Notes: generated by a model from the letters alone, not told the origin. A stretch of 64,000 bases of DNA from Natronococcus pandeyae (GCF_008122205.1 NZ_PHNJ01000020.1:22101-86100), one strand, 5' to 3'; counted from the first letter of the stretch, positions 9,409-20,660 are shown. Numbers and translations: made by a program.

Positions 9409-10086
9409 ATGAGCGTACTCGGAGAGTTTACGATCCATCCTGCGGACTTTGCGCTCCACCACGCGCTGTCAGCCGTGCCGGAGACGGTCGTCGAGATCGA
9501 GCGTCTCGTCGCCACGACGGAAGAACGGGTCATGCCCTACTTCTGGGCGGTCGGCGGCGATCAGGACCGATTCGAGGCGGCGCTCGCCGACGATCCGACC
9601 GTCACACAGACAGCACGGATCGACCGGATCGACGGTGCGGTTCTCTATCGGGCGGAGTGGACGTCGAATATCGAGACGATCGTCTACGCCTACGTCGAGA
9701 TGGGTGCGACCATCCTCGAGGCGACGGGAAACAACGAGTCCTGGGAGATCGAGATGCGTTTCGACGACGAGGACAAGGTCACGAAGTTCCACAAGTACTG
9801 TCAGGAAAACGAGGTGTCCTTCGAACTCGACAGGCTACACGAGCAGGCACAGCCGATGGCGAGTTCCCAGTACGGGCTGACGCCGAAGCAACGAGAGACC
9901 CTGGTGACGGCGTACGAAGCGGGATTCTTCGACGTCCCGCAGCAAATCACCATGACGGAGTTGGCGGATCAACTCGGGATCACCCAGCAAGCGCTCTCGA
10001 AGCGACTCCATCACGCGCACAAGAACCTCGTCGGAAACGTCCTCACGATCGGTCAGGTCGGGGAGGGGGACGACGCCAGTACGTAG
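9409..10086 (+). CDS. HTH-10 family (Bat-like) transcriptional regulator
   Basis: A 225-residue paralogue of the regulators at 1734-2402 and 20661-21344. It has a sensor-like N-terminal part (about 1-150; EIERLVATTEERVMPYFWAV) and a C-terminal HTH-10 domain (LTPKQRETLVTAYEAGFFDVP, then TMTELADQLGITQQALSKR). The start is the ATG at 9409, with the AT-rich stretch tttatc about 28 bases ahead. It differs from the other two in the recognition helix (ITQQALSKRLHHAH rather than SHQALSERLRRA), so it probably reads a different DNA site. Confidence 0.87.
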   Translation: MSVLGEFTIHPADFALHHALSAVPETVVEIERLVATTEERVMPYFWAVGGDQDRFEAALADDPTVTQTARIDRIDGAVLYRAEWTSNIETIVYAYVEMGATILEATGNNESWEIEMRFDDEDKVTKFHKYCQENEVSFELDRLHEQAQPMASSQYGLTPKQRETLVTAYEAGFFDVPQQITMTELADQLGITQQALSKRLHHAHKNLVGNVLTIGQVGEGDDAST

Positions 10087-10144
10087 CGTGCATACTTAAC
10101 GGAGCGATGTATACAACCCACTCGCTCTTTTTTTCGAACACAGT

Positions 10145-10489
10145 ATGGTATCCCGTATGGTCGAGGAGCAGCAACGTCCGGTGAACACCGACGTCCCGTT
10201 CGAGGTGCTCGCAAACGAACATCGGCGACACGTGATCCGTTCCCTCTGCGAGCACGAAACGCCGATCTCGATCGCCGAGCTCGCACGTGAGGTCGCCGTC
10301 CGGAAATACGAGGCCAACAGCCCGGAGATTCCCGACGAGGAGATGAAGCGAGCCCGCGTGTTGCTGCACCACTCCCACCTCCCGAAACTCGCCGACGCGG
10401 GCCTCGTCACCTACGATCCGGAGCGGAACCTCGTGGACACGGCAGCCTCGACCGACCTGGAGTCGGTGCTCGAGCTGTATCCGATCTGA
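10145..10489 (+). CDS. small winged-helix protein (DUF7344-like)
   Basis: A 114-residue haloarchaeal protein with a winged-helix start pattern: VPFEVLANEHRRHVIRSLCEHETPISIAELAREVA, then a Lys/Arg-rich helix and LLHHSHLPKLADAGLVTYD, the usual wing and dimer segment. It probably binds DNA; the target is unknown. Two ATGs, 10145 and 10157, are possible starts. It lies 58 bases after the HTH-10 gene. Confidence 0.82.
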   Translation: MVSRMVEEQQRPVNTDVPFEVLANEHRRHVIRSLCEHETPISIAELAREVAVRKYEANSPEIPDEEMKRARVLLHHSHLPKLADAGLVTYDPERNLVDTAASTDLESVLELYPI

Positions 10490-10598
10490 ACAGTGTCGGT
10501 TCGTGACCCGCTATCGAATACCGCTGCAGACGGTGAAGAGATCGTTCAGAGAAATTATAGTGATAATTTACTTACAGCAGGACGGAGTATTCCGTTCT

Positions 10599-10757
10599 AT
10601 GGATCTTCGGCGGCTGTGGAACGATCTGACGACCCTGCTCGAGGGAGACGAGATGACCGGGCGACAAGCAGCCATCATCGTCGGGGTCTGGCTGGTTCTC
10701 ACTGCCGTTTTCGGCATTATCGTCTTTCTCGTCGTGTTCGTGATGATGGGGTTCTAG
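10599..10757 (+). CDS. small single-pass membrane protein
   Basis: A 52-residue protein: a charged N-terminus (MDLRRLWNDLTTLLEGDEMTG) then one long hydrophobic helix (about residues 25-51) ending MMGF. An AT-rich stretch (aaattatagtgataattt) is located 27-48 bases upstream, fitting a promoter near the ATG at 10599. The frame extends 32 codons upstream but crosses that AT-rich promoter-like DNA, so the short form is preferred. The function is unknown. Confidence 0.6.
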   Translation: MDLRRLWNDLTTLLEGDEMTGRQAAIIVGVWLVLTAVFGIIVFLVVFVMMGF

Positions 10758-10869
10758 TACCGGCGTGAGCGTCGGGCAGCGTCCAGTTTCGGCTTCGCTC
10801 ACGGAATGGTCGGCAAAAAACGAGAACGGAATCGTTCGGTACGCCGCGATACCGGCGTCAAAACGCCAG

Positions 10870-13131
10870 TTACTGGAAGGTCCGACCGACCTGTTCCTCG
10901 CCCTCGGGTTCGGCGGTCTGGAACTCCTCTTCGATCTCCTCGTAACGCTCGCGGGTCTCGGGCGTCACGCTCGGCTGGACCTCGTCGAGCGCGCGCTCGA
11001 AGTGCTCCCGACTGATGCGGACGTTTTCGATCGTGTCGGGCATGTCGTCGGGATCCACGGAGTTGATGAACTCGCGGCTGGCGGCCATCGAGGCCTCGCG
11101 GGTGACGGCCTCGATGTCGGCGCCGACGTAGCCCTCCGTTTCAGCGGCGAGCCACTCGAGGTCGACCGCGTCGGCCAGCGGCTTGTCGCGGGTGTGGACC
11201 TCGAAGATCCGCTTGCGGCCCTCCTCGTCGGGGACGGGCACGTGGACGTGGCGGTCGAGCCGTCCCGGACGGAGCAGGGCGCTGTCGATCAGGTCCGGCC
11301 GGTTGGTCGTGGCGATCACGACGACGTCCTCGAGTTCCTCGAGGCCGTCGAGTTCCGTCAGCAGCTGGCTGACCACGCGTTCGCCGACGCCGGAGTCACC
11401 CTGGCGCTGGCCGCGTTCGCCCGCGATCGAGTCGATCTCGTCGAAGAAGATCACGGTCGGGGCGTTCGAGCGGGCCTTCTCGAAGACCTCGCGGACGCCC
11501 TTCTCGGACTCGCCGACGTACTTGTTCAGCAGTTCGGGCCCCTTGATCGAGATGAAGTTCGACTGGGACTCATTGGCGACGGCCTTCGCGAGCAACGTCT
11601 TTCCGGTCCCGGGTGGGCCGAACATCAGGACGCCCTTGGCGGCCTCCATGTCCATAGCCTCGAACACCTCGGGGTAATCCAGTGGCCACTGGATCGTCTC
11701 GCGGAGCCGTTCCTTGGTGTCGCCGAGTCCGCCGACGTCCTCCCACGTGATGTCGGGAACCTCGACGAACACCTCTCGAAGCGCCGAGGGCTGGATGCCC
11801 TTCATCGCTTCCTTGATATCGCTCTCGGTGACCTCGAGCGACTCGAGGACGTCCGCGTCGATCTCTTCGGACTCGAGGTCGAGGTCGGGTCGGATGCGCC
11901 GGAGCGCGTTCATCGCGCCCTCGCGGGCGAGGCTCTCGAGGTCGGCGCCGACGAAGCCGTGGGTGTTCTCGGCGTACTGATCCAGGTCGATCCCCTCGGC
12001 GAGGGGCATCCCACGGGTGTGGACCTGCAGGATCTCCTTGCGACCCTTCTTGTCCGGAACGCCGATCTCGATCTCGCGGTCGAACCGACCGCCACGGCGG
12101 AGCGCGGGGTCGATCGCGTCGACGCGGTTCGTTGCGGCGATGACGGTGACGCGACCGCGCTCCTCGAGGCCGTCCATCAGCGAGAGCAGTTGCGCGACGA
12201 CCCGACGCTCGACGTCGCCGCCGGCCTCTTCGCGCTTGGCGGCAATGGAGTCGAGTTCGTCGATGAAGATGATCGCGGGTGCGTTCTCCTCGGCCTCTTC
12301 GAAGACCTCGCGGAGTTGCTCCTCGCTCTCACCGTAGTACTTCGACATGATCTCGGGACCGGAGATCGTCTCGAAGTGGGCGTCGATCTCGTTTGCGACG
12401 GCCTTGGCCATCAGCGTCTTCCCGGTGCCCGGCGGGCCGTGCAGGAGCACGCCCTTCGGCGGCTCGATGCCCAGTTGCTGGAACAGCTCGGGGTGGCGCA
12501 TCGGCAGCTCGATCATCTCGCGGACCTGGTCGAGTTCGTCGTCCAGACCGCCGATGTCCTCGTAGGTGATGTTCGGAACGCCCTCGGGCGACGTGTCGCC
12601 GCTGGAGCTGACCTGCTCTGCGGGTGTCTCGGAGATCTCGATGTTCGTCGAGTCCGTGATGACGACGGTGCCGGACGGGTTGGTGCTCGCGATCTTCAGC
12701 GGCACCGACTGTCCGGAGCTCGCCATCGGACCGAACGACAGCGAGAACGGGACCGTTTGTCCCCCGGTGACGGCCTGGCCGGAAAGCTTGTCGCGGACGA
12801 GCGGTCCGATGTCGCCACGGATCCGCAGGTTCTGCGGGAGCGCCACCGTCACCGAGTTGGCGGGCTTGACGTCCGCGGGTTCGATCGTCACGTTGTCGTC
12901 GATACCGACGTCGGCCTCCTGTCGGAGGCGGCCGTCGATCCGAACGATCCCGCGACCCTCGTCTTCGGGATAGCCGGGCCAGACGCGCGCGACGGCCTGG
13001 CTGTCGTCCTTGCCCTCGATGACGATGTAGTCCCCGTTCTCGAGGTCGAGTTCGCGCATCGAGACGCGGTCGATCGCGGCGAGTCCACGTCCGGCGTCCT
13101 TCTGTTTCAGGGGTTTGACGGTGAGTTTCAT
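10870..13131 (-). CDS. Cdc48/VAT-type AAA+ ATPase
   Basis: A 753-residue homologue of VAT/p97, an unfoldase feeding the proteasome. It has an N-terminal double-psi barrel domain (residues 1-180), then two AAA modules. D1 has Walker A GPPGTGKT at 232-239 and Walker B IIFIDELD at 287-294. D2 has Walker A GPPGTGKT at 505-512 and Walker B VIFFDEID at 560-567. Arg fingers and sensor motifs ([20 protein letters not shown]) are present. The gene overlaps the upstream small gene by 4 bases, so the two are probably translated in a coupled way. Confidence 0.96.
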   Translation of the reverse strand: MKLTVKPLKQKDAGRGLAAIDRVSMRELDLENGDYIVIEGKDDSQAVARVWPGYPEDEGRGIVRIDGRLRQEADVGIDDNVTIEPADVKPANSVTVALPQNLRIRGDIGPLVRDKLSGQAVTGGQTVPFSLSFGPMASSGQSVPLKIASTNPSGTVVITDSTNIEISETPAEQVSSSGDTSPEGVPNITYEDIGGLDDELDQVREMIELPMRHPELFQQLGIEPPKGVLLHGPPGTGKTLMAKAVANEIDAHFETISGPEIMSKYYGESEEQLREVFEEAEENAPAIIFIDELDSIAAKREEAGGDVERRVVAQLLSLMDGLEERGRVTVIAATNRVDAIDPALRRGGRFDREIEIGVPDKKGRKEILQVHTRGMPLAEGIDLDQYAENTHGFVGADLESLAREGAMNALRRIRPDLDLESEEIDADVLESLEVTESDIKEAMKGIQPSALREVFVEVPDITWEDVGGLGDTKERLRETIQWPLDYPEVFEAMDMEAAKGVLMFGPPGTGKTLLAKAVANESQSNFISIKGPELLNKYVGESEKGVREVFEKARSNAPTVIFFDEIDSIAGERGQRQGDSGVGERVVSQLLTELDGLEELEDVVVIATTNRPDLIDSALLRPGRLDRHVHVPVPDEEGRKRIFEVHTRDKPLADAVDLEWLAAETEGYVGADIEAVTREASMAASREFINSVDPDDMPDTIENVRISREHFERALDEVQPSVTPETRERYEEIEEEFQTAEPEGEEQVGRTFQ

Positions 13132-13376
13132 TGGTTGCCCTCCAGTTCGACAGTGAGGACCCCGTTTCTGATAAACGTGTGCGCGTCAGCTGCGCCCTCC
13201 GGGAGATCGAACTCGTACTGCTGGTCGTCGATGATGACGATAACCGTTCCGTCGGCGAGATCGGTGGTCGCGTCCGCGTTCACCGACCCGAAGTCGACGG
13301 CCAACACCGACTCGTCTTCGTAGTCGTAGCGACGGGCGATCTGCCCGTCCGACTGCGTAAATTGTTCGAGTGTCAT
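13128..13376 (-). CDS. small Hsp20-like/DUF7127-type protein coupled to cdc48
   Basis: An 82-residue protein with beta-rich character. Its end, [13 protein letters not shown], resembles the last strands of an alpha-crystallin (Hsp20) domain. The stop overlaps the Cdc48 ATPase start in an ATGA, which suggests a functional pair, perhaps a substrate adaptor; that is inference. The DNA just upstream (13385-13430) is AT-rich and probably holds the promoter for both genes. Confidence 0.75.
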   Translation of the reverse strand: MTLEQFTQSDGQIARRYDYEDESVLAVDFGSVNADATTDLADGTVIVIIDDQQYEFDLPEGAADAHTFIRNGVLTVELEGNQ

Positions 13377-13618
13377 TTTGGAACTAACTCAAGGTAAGCC
13401 CTATTCATATATAAATATTTCGCTCGTATACCCGGGTACGGCTTCGGGGTGACGTCGAAAGAGATTGTTCGTGGTCCACAGTATGGTGTCTCCACACGGG
13501 ACGTGCCAGGCACCGCTCTTCGTCGGGAGCTATCGGCCGATCACCGGAAACGTGTGCTGCCGGCGATCTCGTGTCGCGTCTCGAGCCTTTATACTGGCGC
13601 CCCGCGTGGGACTAGGAT

Positions 13619-14395
13619 ATGGAAACGGTTCGCCACCACGGCCGCGAGACGGCCTACGAGATCGCAGACCGCGGGGGTTCGGGTCCGGGACTCTGCTGCG
13701 TTCACGGCAGCGGCGGCTCGCGGGACGTCTGGAAGTCACAGCACCGACTCGCCGACCGGCACCCGGTCGTCGCCCTCGACCTCAGCGGTCACGGCGACTC
13801 CGAGGACGTCGACGCGGATCCGGGGTACGGAACACTATCGGCCTACGCGGACGATCTCGTCGCCGTCGTCGAGGACACCGATAGTCGAGTGCTGGTCGGC
13901 AACTCGCTGGGTGGCGCCGTCGTCATGCACGTCCTGCTCGAGCGGGACGTCGATCTGGACGCGGCGGTTCTGACGGGAACCGGCGCTCGACTGGGCGTGC
14001 TCGAGGATCTCCTCGACTGGCTCGAGGAGGACTTCGATCGGGCCGTCGAGTTTCTCCACGGCCAGGATCGGCTCTTTCACGATCCGGATCCCGAACTTCG
14101 GGAGCACTCGCGCGACCAGATGTACGCGTGCGGGCAGGACGTCACCCGTCGGGATTTCCTGACCTGCCACGCCTTCGACATCCGCAATCAGGTCTCGCGG
14201 ATCGCCGTTCCGACGCTCGTGGTCTACGGCAAACACGACCAGTTGACGCCGCCGTGGTTCCACGAGTACCTCGCCGACGAGATCGAGGAGAGCGAACTCG
14301 CCGAGATCGAAGACGCGGCACACATGACGATGCTCGAGCAACCGGCGGCGTTCAACGACCACGTTGCGACGTTTCTCGACGGTCTCGAGCAGTAG
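13619..14395 (+). CDS. alpha/beta hydrolase
   Basis: A 258-residue alpha/beta-hydrolase fold protein. The catalytic triad is visible: Ser96 in GNSLGG, Asp207 in YGKHDQLTP and His235 in AAHMTMLEQP. The oxyanion region is CVHGSGGSRDVW (HGSGG). The substrate is not predictable; relatives include esterases, carboxylesterases and C-C hydrolases. An AT-rich ttatac is 27-33 bases ahead of the ATG, giving a leaderless start. Confidence 0.88.
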   Translation: METVRHHGRETAYEIADRGGSGPGLCCVHGSGGSRDVWKSQHRLADRHPVVALDLSGHGDSEDVDADPGYGTLSAYADDLVAVVEDTDSRVLVGNSLGGAVVMHVLLERDVDLDAAVLTGTGARLGVLEDLLDWLEEDFDRAVEFLHGQDRLFHDPDPELREHSRDQMYACGQDVTRRDFLTCHAFDIRNQVSRIAVPTLVVYGKHDQLTPPWFHEYLADEIEESELAEIEDAAHMTMLEQPAAFNDHVATFLDGLEQ

Positions 14396-14458
14396 GCGTA
14401 GAACTGGCTTCGGTTCACTCCACTACTTTCGACGGGCGTCCAGCAGCGCGGAAGGTAC

Positions 14459-14492
14459 GGCCGATAAGGCGCCAAGGCCAATAAGGCGCCAA
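14459..14492. repeat. 17-bp imperfect tandem repeat
   Basis: Two adjacent copies of ggccgataaggcgccaa, the second with one change (a for g at position 5). Each contains the palindrome ggcgcc. They lie between the hydrolase and the CHRD gene, a gap of 253 bases that is more AT-rich than its surroundings toward 14500-14560. Confidence 0.6.
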
Positions 14493-14648
14493 CTAGCGAA
14501 AGAAATCTATGATCTCTCCCCGTTCTTATCAAAAGGGAACTATGAAATACAGCGGATAAGTTTGGGGACGTGTCACATTCATTCGTCAATGAGTGTTGCC
14601 GCGTCTTCAGGTGTCGGTATTATGCTCCTCTCCGGCGAGAGATACTGT

Positions 14649-15821
14649 ATGGGTGACGACAGCCCATCATTCCAATCAGATAGCTTTAATGTCCACAGAC
14701 GCAGCCTCCTGGCGCTCGGTGCGGCGACGGCAGTCGGAACCGGCCTCGGAACGACCACCGTCGCCGCGTCGAATCTCGACGTTCAGGAGGACGAGCCCGC
14801 TGAAGCGGGGATATTTCTCGCGGCGTTGACCGGCGATCAGCAGCCCGAGTCGGTCGAGACCGACGCGACCGGCGGTGCGGTGTTCAGCCTAAGCGAGGAC
14901 GGCGCCGAACTCGAGTACGCCCTGCTCGTCAACGGGATCGAGGACGCGGACCAGGCGCACATCCATCTCGGGGGAGCGCGCGAGGACGGCCCCGTGGCCG
15001 CGTGGCTGTATCCAGATCCCGGGGCCGACGAACCCGAACTGCAGGACGGCCGATTCGACGGCGTTCTCGCGACGGACACGATTGCCGACGAGCACGTCAC
15101 CGACGCCGTCGAAGGAGAGACCATCGACGCGCTCGTCGAGGAGATCACGGACGGAAACGCGTACGTCAACGTCCACACGGAGGAACATCCCGACGGCGAG
15201 ATCAGGGGGCAGCTCGTCTCGGTCGAAGACGCGGCCGCCGCACTGCTGGAGGGCGAACCGGCGATCGCCGACATCCCAGACGACGATCCAGACGAGGACG
15301 ACCGCGACGACGAGCCCGATGACGAGGAGGTAATCCAGTTCGTCGACTGCCACACGGTTCGTATCGTCGGAGATTTCCCGGAGGTGGTGATCTACCCCCT
15401 CGAACTCATGGAACCGGGTGACCAACCCGGCGAACCCGACCAGTATCTCGTCGGCGCGATGGGGTCGTTCCCGGTCGGTCCGGTCGACGGAGAGCGGGTT
15501 ATCGACATGCGAGAAGAGATCGGCCAGCGAGTCGTCATTTCCGCTGTCGACGTGTTAGACGACGAGTTCTCGGTGGGCGAAGCCGTCCACGAGCGAATTC
15601 ATCCCGACAGGGACGAGTGCATCGAACAGCTGTTCGTCGATGCCGGAGTCGAACCGCCGGACGACCCGTTCGGCGAAGTGCCCGCCGCAGATCCGGACGA
15701 CGACGTTCCGGACGACGAAGAGAACGACGAGGTACCGGCCGACGATCCGGAAGACGGCCCTGACACAGAGGAGGGCGCAGCCGACGGAGAACCCATCGAG
15801 AACGGCGAAGACGAGACCTGA
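14649..15821 (+). CDS. exported CHRD-domain protein
   Basis: A 390-residue secreted protein. The N-terminus has a twin-arginine signal (HRRSLLALGAATAVGTGLG). A CHRD domain follows (about residues 55-195), with the patterns ALTGDQQPESVETDATGGA, AHIHLGGAREDGPVAAWLY and YVNVHTEEHPDGEIRGQL. The second half (about 225-340) is a domain I do not recognise, with two Cys and EVVIYPLELMEPG. The tail is a long Asp/Glu/Pro-rich stretch. The function is unknown. The ATG at 14649 is chosen because the Tat motif then lies near residue 17. Confidence 0.82.
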   Translation: MGDDSPSFQSDSFNVHRRSLLALGAATAVGTGLGTTTVAASNLDVQEDEPAEAGIFLAALTGDQQPESVETDATGGAVFSLSEDGAELEYALLVNGIEDADQAHIHLGGAREDGPVAAWLYPDPGADEPELQDGRFDGVLATDTIADEHVTDAVEGETIDALVEEITDGNAYVNVHTEEHPDGEIRGQLVSVEDAAAALLEGEPAIADIPDDDPDEDDRDDEPDDEEVIQFVDCHTVRIVGDFPEVVIYPLELMEPGDQPGEPDQYLVGAMGSFPVGPVDGERVIDMREEIGQRVVISAVDVLDDEFSVGEAVHERIHPDRDECIEQLFVDAGVEPPDDPFGEVPAADPDDDVPDDEENDEVPADDPEDGPDTEEGAADGEPIENGEDET

Positions 15822-15867
15822 GCCGACCAGCGCGGCCGAAGAACGGGTTCGATGTCGTCCTCGAGTC

Positions 15868-16680
15868 TCAGTACAGTTCGTCGAGGTCGCTCTCTTCGTG
15901 GCTGTGTTCTGCCGCAGGGAACTCGCCGGATTCGACCGCCGCGACGTACTGCTCGATGGCGGATTCCATCTCCTCGCGGACGTTCCCGAACTGTTTCGAG
16001 AAGGAGGGAGACCATCCGCTGAGGCCGACGGCGTCGTCGACGACCAGCACCTGGCCGTCGCAGTTCGGTCCGGCACCGATCCCGATCGTCGGGATATCGA
16101 GCGTTTCCGTGATCTCGGCCGCCAGGTTCGCGGGGACGTGCTCCAGAACGAGCGAGAACGCACCGGCCTCCTCGTGGGCGACGGCGAGCTCGAGGATGCG
16201 CTCTGCGGCCTCCTGGTCGGTCCCCTGGCGCGGATACCCGCCGTATCGGTTGACGTGCTGGGGCGTCAGCCCGAGGTGGGCCATCACCGGAATGCCGAGT
16301 TGGACCATCGTCTCCGTCAGCTCGACGGTGTGGGATCCGCACTCGAGTTTGACCGCGTGGGCGCCGCTCTCCTTGATCATCCGACCGGCGTTCTCGAGAC
16401 TATCCGCCTCGTCGACGCCGAAGGAGAGAAACGGCATGTCGGCGACGATCAGCGCCTCCTCGGTCGCCCGCGAGACCGCCCCGACGTGTCTCGCCACGTC
16501 GTCGACCGTGACCGGTAGCGTCGTCTCGTAGCCGAGCGAGGTGTTCCCGACGCTGTCTCCGACGAGGATCACGTCGACGTCGGCCTCGTCGACGATCTCG
16601 GCCGTCGGCGAGTCGTACGCTGTCAGCATCGTGATCGGTTTCTCTCCGGCCTTCGCCCTGAGCTCCCGTACCGTTGGCAT
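15868..16680 (-). CDS. panB: 3-methyl-2-oxobutanoate hydroxymethyltransferase
   Basis: Ketopantoate hydroxymethyltransferase of 270 residues, which adds a hydroxymethyl group from methylene-tetrahydrofolate to 2-oxoisovalerate for pantothenate and CoA synthesis. Family motifs are present: MLTAYDSPTAEIVDEADVD, ILVGDSVGN (Mg ligand Asp), VADMPFLSFG, KLECG and VMAHLGLTPQ, plus IGIGAGPNCDGQVLVVDD near the end. The start is the ATG at 16680 (MPTVRELRA). No other pan gene is beside it. Confidence 0.95.
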   Translation of the reverse strand: MPTVRELRAKAGEKPITMLTAYDSPTAEIVDEADVDVILVGDSVGNTSLGYETTLPVTVDDVARHVGAVSRATEEALIVADMPFLSFGVDEADSLENAGRMIKESGAHAVKLECGSHTVELTETMVQLGIPVMAHLGLTPQHVNRYGGYPRQGTDQEAAERILELAVAHEEAGAFSLVLEHVPANLAAEITETLDIPTIGIGAGPNCDGQVLVVDDAVGLSGWSPSFSKQFGNVREEMESAIEQYVAAVESGEFPAAEHSHEESDLDELY

Positions 16681-16849
16681 ATCCCCTCGTTCGTCTCCCA
16701 CGGGTAAACGTCATCGTTTGTCATCGCCGTGGCGGCGAGCCACAGTTGTGACGCCTCGATCACCGCCCCACTCGCTACGATCGTGACTCGGAGCTCGACG
16801 GCGGACTCAGCCTGTAAGAGTTAAGAGGAACGGGTTAGCACCTTCAGAC

Positions 16850-17083
16850 GTGCCAGAACCCGTCGAAACGACCTCACCCGACGGCGTCGACTACGGGTGG
16901 GTGATGCAGGTCACCTTCGTCGTCACGATCGTCGTCGGCGCGCCGGTCGTCGCGTTCCTGTCGATCGGCGTCGACTTGCCGACCTGGAGCGCACGAGCCG
17001 AGTTCGCCGTCCGCGTCGGTGCCGTCATCTGGATGATCGTCGCGCTCTCGGTGTTCGCGTACGCGAAACGCAACCAAGAATAG
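16850..17083 (+). CDS. small two-helix membrane protein (DUF5822-like)
   Basis: A 77-residue protein starting at GTG, with two predicted transmembrane helices: WVMQVTFVVTIVVGAPVVAFL and VRVGAVIWMIVALSVFAYA. The intervening loop is short and hydrophilic. It matches the pattern of a small conserved haloarchaeal membrane family, assigned tentatively as DUF5822. An AT-rich taagagttaagag lies about 25-37 bases ahead of the start and could be the promoter. Confidence 0.7.
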   Translation: MPEPVETTSPDGVDYGWVMQVTFVVTIVVGAPVVAFLSIGVDLPTWSARAEFAVRVGAVIWMIVALSVFAYAKRNQE

Positions 17084-17122
17084 CGTCGTCCGACCGGACT
17101 CCTCGCGATGGCGTCGTCCGGT

Positions 17123-17662
17123 TCACACGCCCGACGGACCGGAGCCGACGTACTCGAAGTCGACTCCGGCCCGATCCGCCGTCCGTTCGTCTCGAGCGGA
17201 GTCGCCGACGAACAGCGCCGTCTCCGGTTCCGCGTCGAGTCCGCGGACGGCCTCGAGCAGCGGTTCCGGATCCGGTTTCTGCGTCGCGACGGTGTCGCGG
17301 CCGACGACCGCCTCGACGGCGCCGTCGAGTCCGTGTTCCTCGAGCGCGATGCGACAGGCCGCCTCGCAGTTGAGCGAGCAGACCCCGACCGGTACCGACC
17401 GGTCGAGCAACTCGTCGGCGTGGGTCAGCCGGTGAGACGTTCGCGCCCCCTCGCGTTCGTGTTCGGCGATCGCCGACTCGACGTCGGTGGAGAGGCCGAC
17501 CTCGGGCGCGGCCTCGAGCATGTCCCAGAGGCCGTCGCTGGGCGGAGTCACGCCCGCGTCGTCGTAGACGGTCCAGACGTCGGTCGAGACGGCCGCCCAA
17601 TCGACGTCGAGGGCGGCGAGCGTCCCGTCGAGGTCGTAGACGATGGCGTCGTATTCGGTCAC
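17123..17662 (-). CDS. HAD-superfamily phosphatase
   Basis: A 179-residue haloacid dehalogenase-like hydrolase. Motif I is YDLDGTLA with nucleophile Asp10 and Asp12, motif II is GVCSLN, motif III is the Lys in ATQKPDPEPL, and motif IV is FVGDSARDE. The cap between motifs I and II is helical and small, as in phosphoglycolate phosphatase-like enzymes. The substrate is uncertain. It converges with the small membrane gene at 16850. Confidence 0.88.
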   Translation of the reverse strand: MTEYDAIVYDLDGTLAALDVDWAAVSTDVWTVYDDAGVTPPSDGLWDMLEAAPEVGLSTDVESAIAEHEREGARTSHRLTHADELLDRSVPVGVCSLNCEAACRIALEEHGLDGAVEAVVGRDTVATQKPDPEPLLEAVRGLDAEPETALFVGDSARDERTADRAGVDFEYVGSGPSGV

Positions 17663-17930
17663 GGTCGTCGATACGGCCGGAAACGGAATAGCGACTTCGG
17701 TCCTCGAGCGGCGGCCTGGAGCCAGCCGCGGTGGACATCGGGTGCCCCTCGAAGCGGTGCTCTATCGTAACAACTGAAACGGTTTGTACACCGATCGCAT
17801 CGCTGCGGTGCGATCGGGTGTGCACTGAGTTCAGCGACTACTATCGAATTCGATACCAAATACTGCCACCTAAATCGCTGTTATCTCGGTATCCTCGTGC
17901 GAACGACTCGATTCGGATCAAAAATATTAA

Positions 17931-17940
17931 ATTAGTATAC
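17931..17940 (+). promoter_or_regulatory. TATA box for the lipoprotein gene
   Basis: The sequence attagtatac lies 20-29 bases ahead of the ATG at 17960 inside a strongly AT-rich stretch (17838-17945), giving a likely leaderless transcript. The 297 bases between 17663 and 17959 hold nothing else that I recognise. Confidence 0.6.
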
Positions 17941-17959
17941 TTTCACAGATGCTGATGTA

Positions 17960-19318
17960 ATGGTGGATATTTCGAGACGAGAATTCGTCCGCAACGGAGG
18001 GGGGAGCATGCTGGCAATCGGGATGGCGGGACTGGCTGGGTGTACTAGCAGTCTCCCGGGAATGAACGACGACGGGACCGGAAGCGACGAGGTCGAGAGC
18101 TGGCTCGTCGAGCCGACGCTCGCCGACCTCTTCGACGACGATCGACTGACGGAACAGTACGAAGCTGTCGACGATATCGAGCTCCGCGACCGCGAGTTCG
18201 AGTACACCGATGCCGAGGCGGTGTTCGACAACGAGGAGGAGCTGGTCGTCTACTGGCCGCTCGAGGACGAAACGGGAGTGCGCGACAGAACCGGTGTCCC
18301 CGCGATCGACCTCGACTGGCAACTCGACCAGCGGGTAACCTGGGAGTTCTCGGCCGAAAACGAGAGGGCTGGCGGCGCCGAACGGACCGGAACCGCTTCG
18401 ACAGACCTCCAGATTAGCGTTCTCACTGGTTCGTTCGATCCCGACGAGATCGAGACGACGCTCGAAAACTGGGCCGACGACCGGTTCGAAGAGCAGACGG
18501 AAGACGAAGATGGGGACGAGGACGAAGACGGGTTCTCGAGTGAGGGCGACCGCAACGGATACGAGCTCTATGAAGCCGGCGAGTACGGATTCGCCGTCGG
18601 TACCGATCACGTCGTCGAGATCCAGACGGACCCGGTCGTCGAGACGATGGCTGCCCTCGAGGCAGTGCTGAACGGACACGAACGCGGTACGGACCGCTGG
18701 ACCGACGACGAAGGGGTCCAGGACCTGCTGGATCAGGCCGGCGTCGGCCACCTCTCGGAGGCTGAGCTTCACGAAGCGCGCAACCGCGAGAACCTCGTCG
18801 CCGGTCGAGTCGAACAGCGGTTCGGCGTCGAAACCGCCGACGCCGACGAGCTGCTGGAACACCGTGTCGAGCAACGGTTCGGTGTCGCGACCACCGACAC
18901 CGACGAACTGCTGGAGCAGCACGTCCAGGATCAGTACGGGGTCGACGACCCCGACGAGCTGTCCGAACGGGAACGCGATCGGCTCCGCGAGACCATCGAG
19001 CGCGAGTTCGCGTCGCTCGAAGAGGAGGTCGACCGGTCCCTCGAGTCGATCGAGGAGAGCATCGACGTCGAAGAGTGGGAAGACGGGCTCGAAGGATCGA
19101 TTCGTTCGCTCGAGATCGACGGCGAGACGACCGAGTTGACTACTGCGTTCCTCTACGAGTCCGAAAGCGCCGCGGACGTCGATAGCCTCCACGAATACGT
19201 CGGTTCCAATCGTGACGTCAGCGATCGATGGGGAACTCTCAACGACTACGAGGTCGACGCGTCCGGCCGGGTTCTCGTCGTCAGTGGAACCATCAGAACG
19301 CGATCGCTCCTGTTCTGA
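17960..19318 (+). CDS. Tat lipoprotein of unknown function with internal repeats
   Basis: A 452-residue exported lipoprotein. Its N-terminus has SRREF (Tat) and the lipobox AGLAGC with Cys28. The body is very acidic. Around residues 283-340 there are three related segments of about 19 residues (VEQRFGVETADADELLE, VEQRFGVATTDTDELLE, then a diverged VQDQYGVDDPDELSE), followed by a charged helical region. The last 80 residues are beta-rich. It resembles haloarchaeal cell-surface lipoproteins only in general style; I recognise no family. Confidence 0.8.
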   Translation: MVDISRREFVRNGGGSMLAIGMAGLAGCTSSLPGMNDDGTGSDEVESWLVEPTLADLFDDDRLTEQYEAVDDIELRDREFEYTDAEAVFDNEEELVVYWPLEDETGVRDRTGVPAIDLDWQLDQRVTWEFSAENERAGGAERTGTASTDLQISVLTGSFDPDEIETTLENWADDRFEEQTEDEDGDEDEDGFSSEGDRNGYELYEAGEYGFAVGTDHVVEIQTDPVVETMAALEAVLNGHERGTDRWTDDEGVQDLLDQAGVGHLSEAELHEARNRENLVAGRVEQRFGVETADADELLEHRVEQRFGVATTDTDELLEQHVQDQYGVDDPDELSERERDRLRETIEREFASLEEEVDRSLESIEESIDVEEWEDGLEGSIRSLEIDGETTELTTAFLYESESAADVDSLHEYVGSNRDVSDRWGTLNDYEVDASGRVLVVSGTIRTRSLLF

Positions 19319-19447
19319 TCGGCGGACCGCGGAAATCGACGCTCTCTCTTCGGGACTCGTACTCGAACGGCCAGCGACGGCTGCCATCGAGCGCGGCGGT
19401 GGGCGCGAGTCGGAACTCGTGTCGACGCCGGACGGCGTCGCGCGCGG

Positions 19448-20572
<1,125 letters not shown>

Positions 20573-20660
20573 AGGAGGCCATTCGAGCGCGGTGGCAAAA
20601 ATCACCACCACATGCGTCGGCCGCTGTTCGTGCCGTAACGACGGCCGGAACCTGCGTTCC

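Noticed and set aside
10870..13131. Intein in the Cdc48 or RtcB genes
   Set aside because: All motifs are uninterrupted and lengths match normal family members.
10765..13323. 852-residue plus-strand frame opposite the Cdc48 ATPase
   Set aside because: It is the antisense shadow of a gene with complete AAA motifs; its composition (Leu/Arg/Val/Asp-rich, no domain) is typical of high-GC antisense frames.
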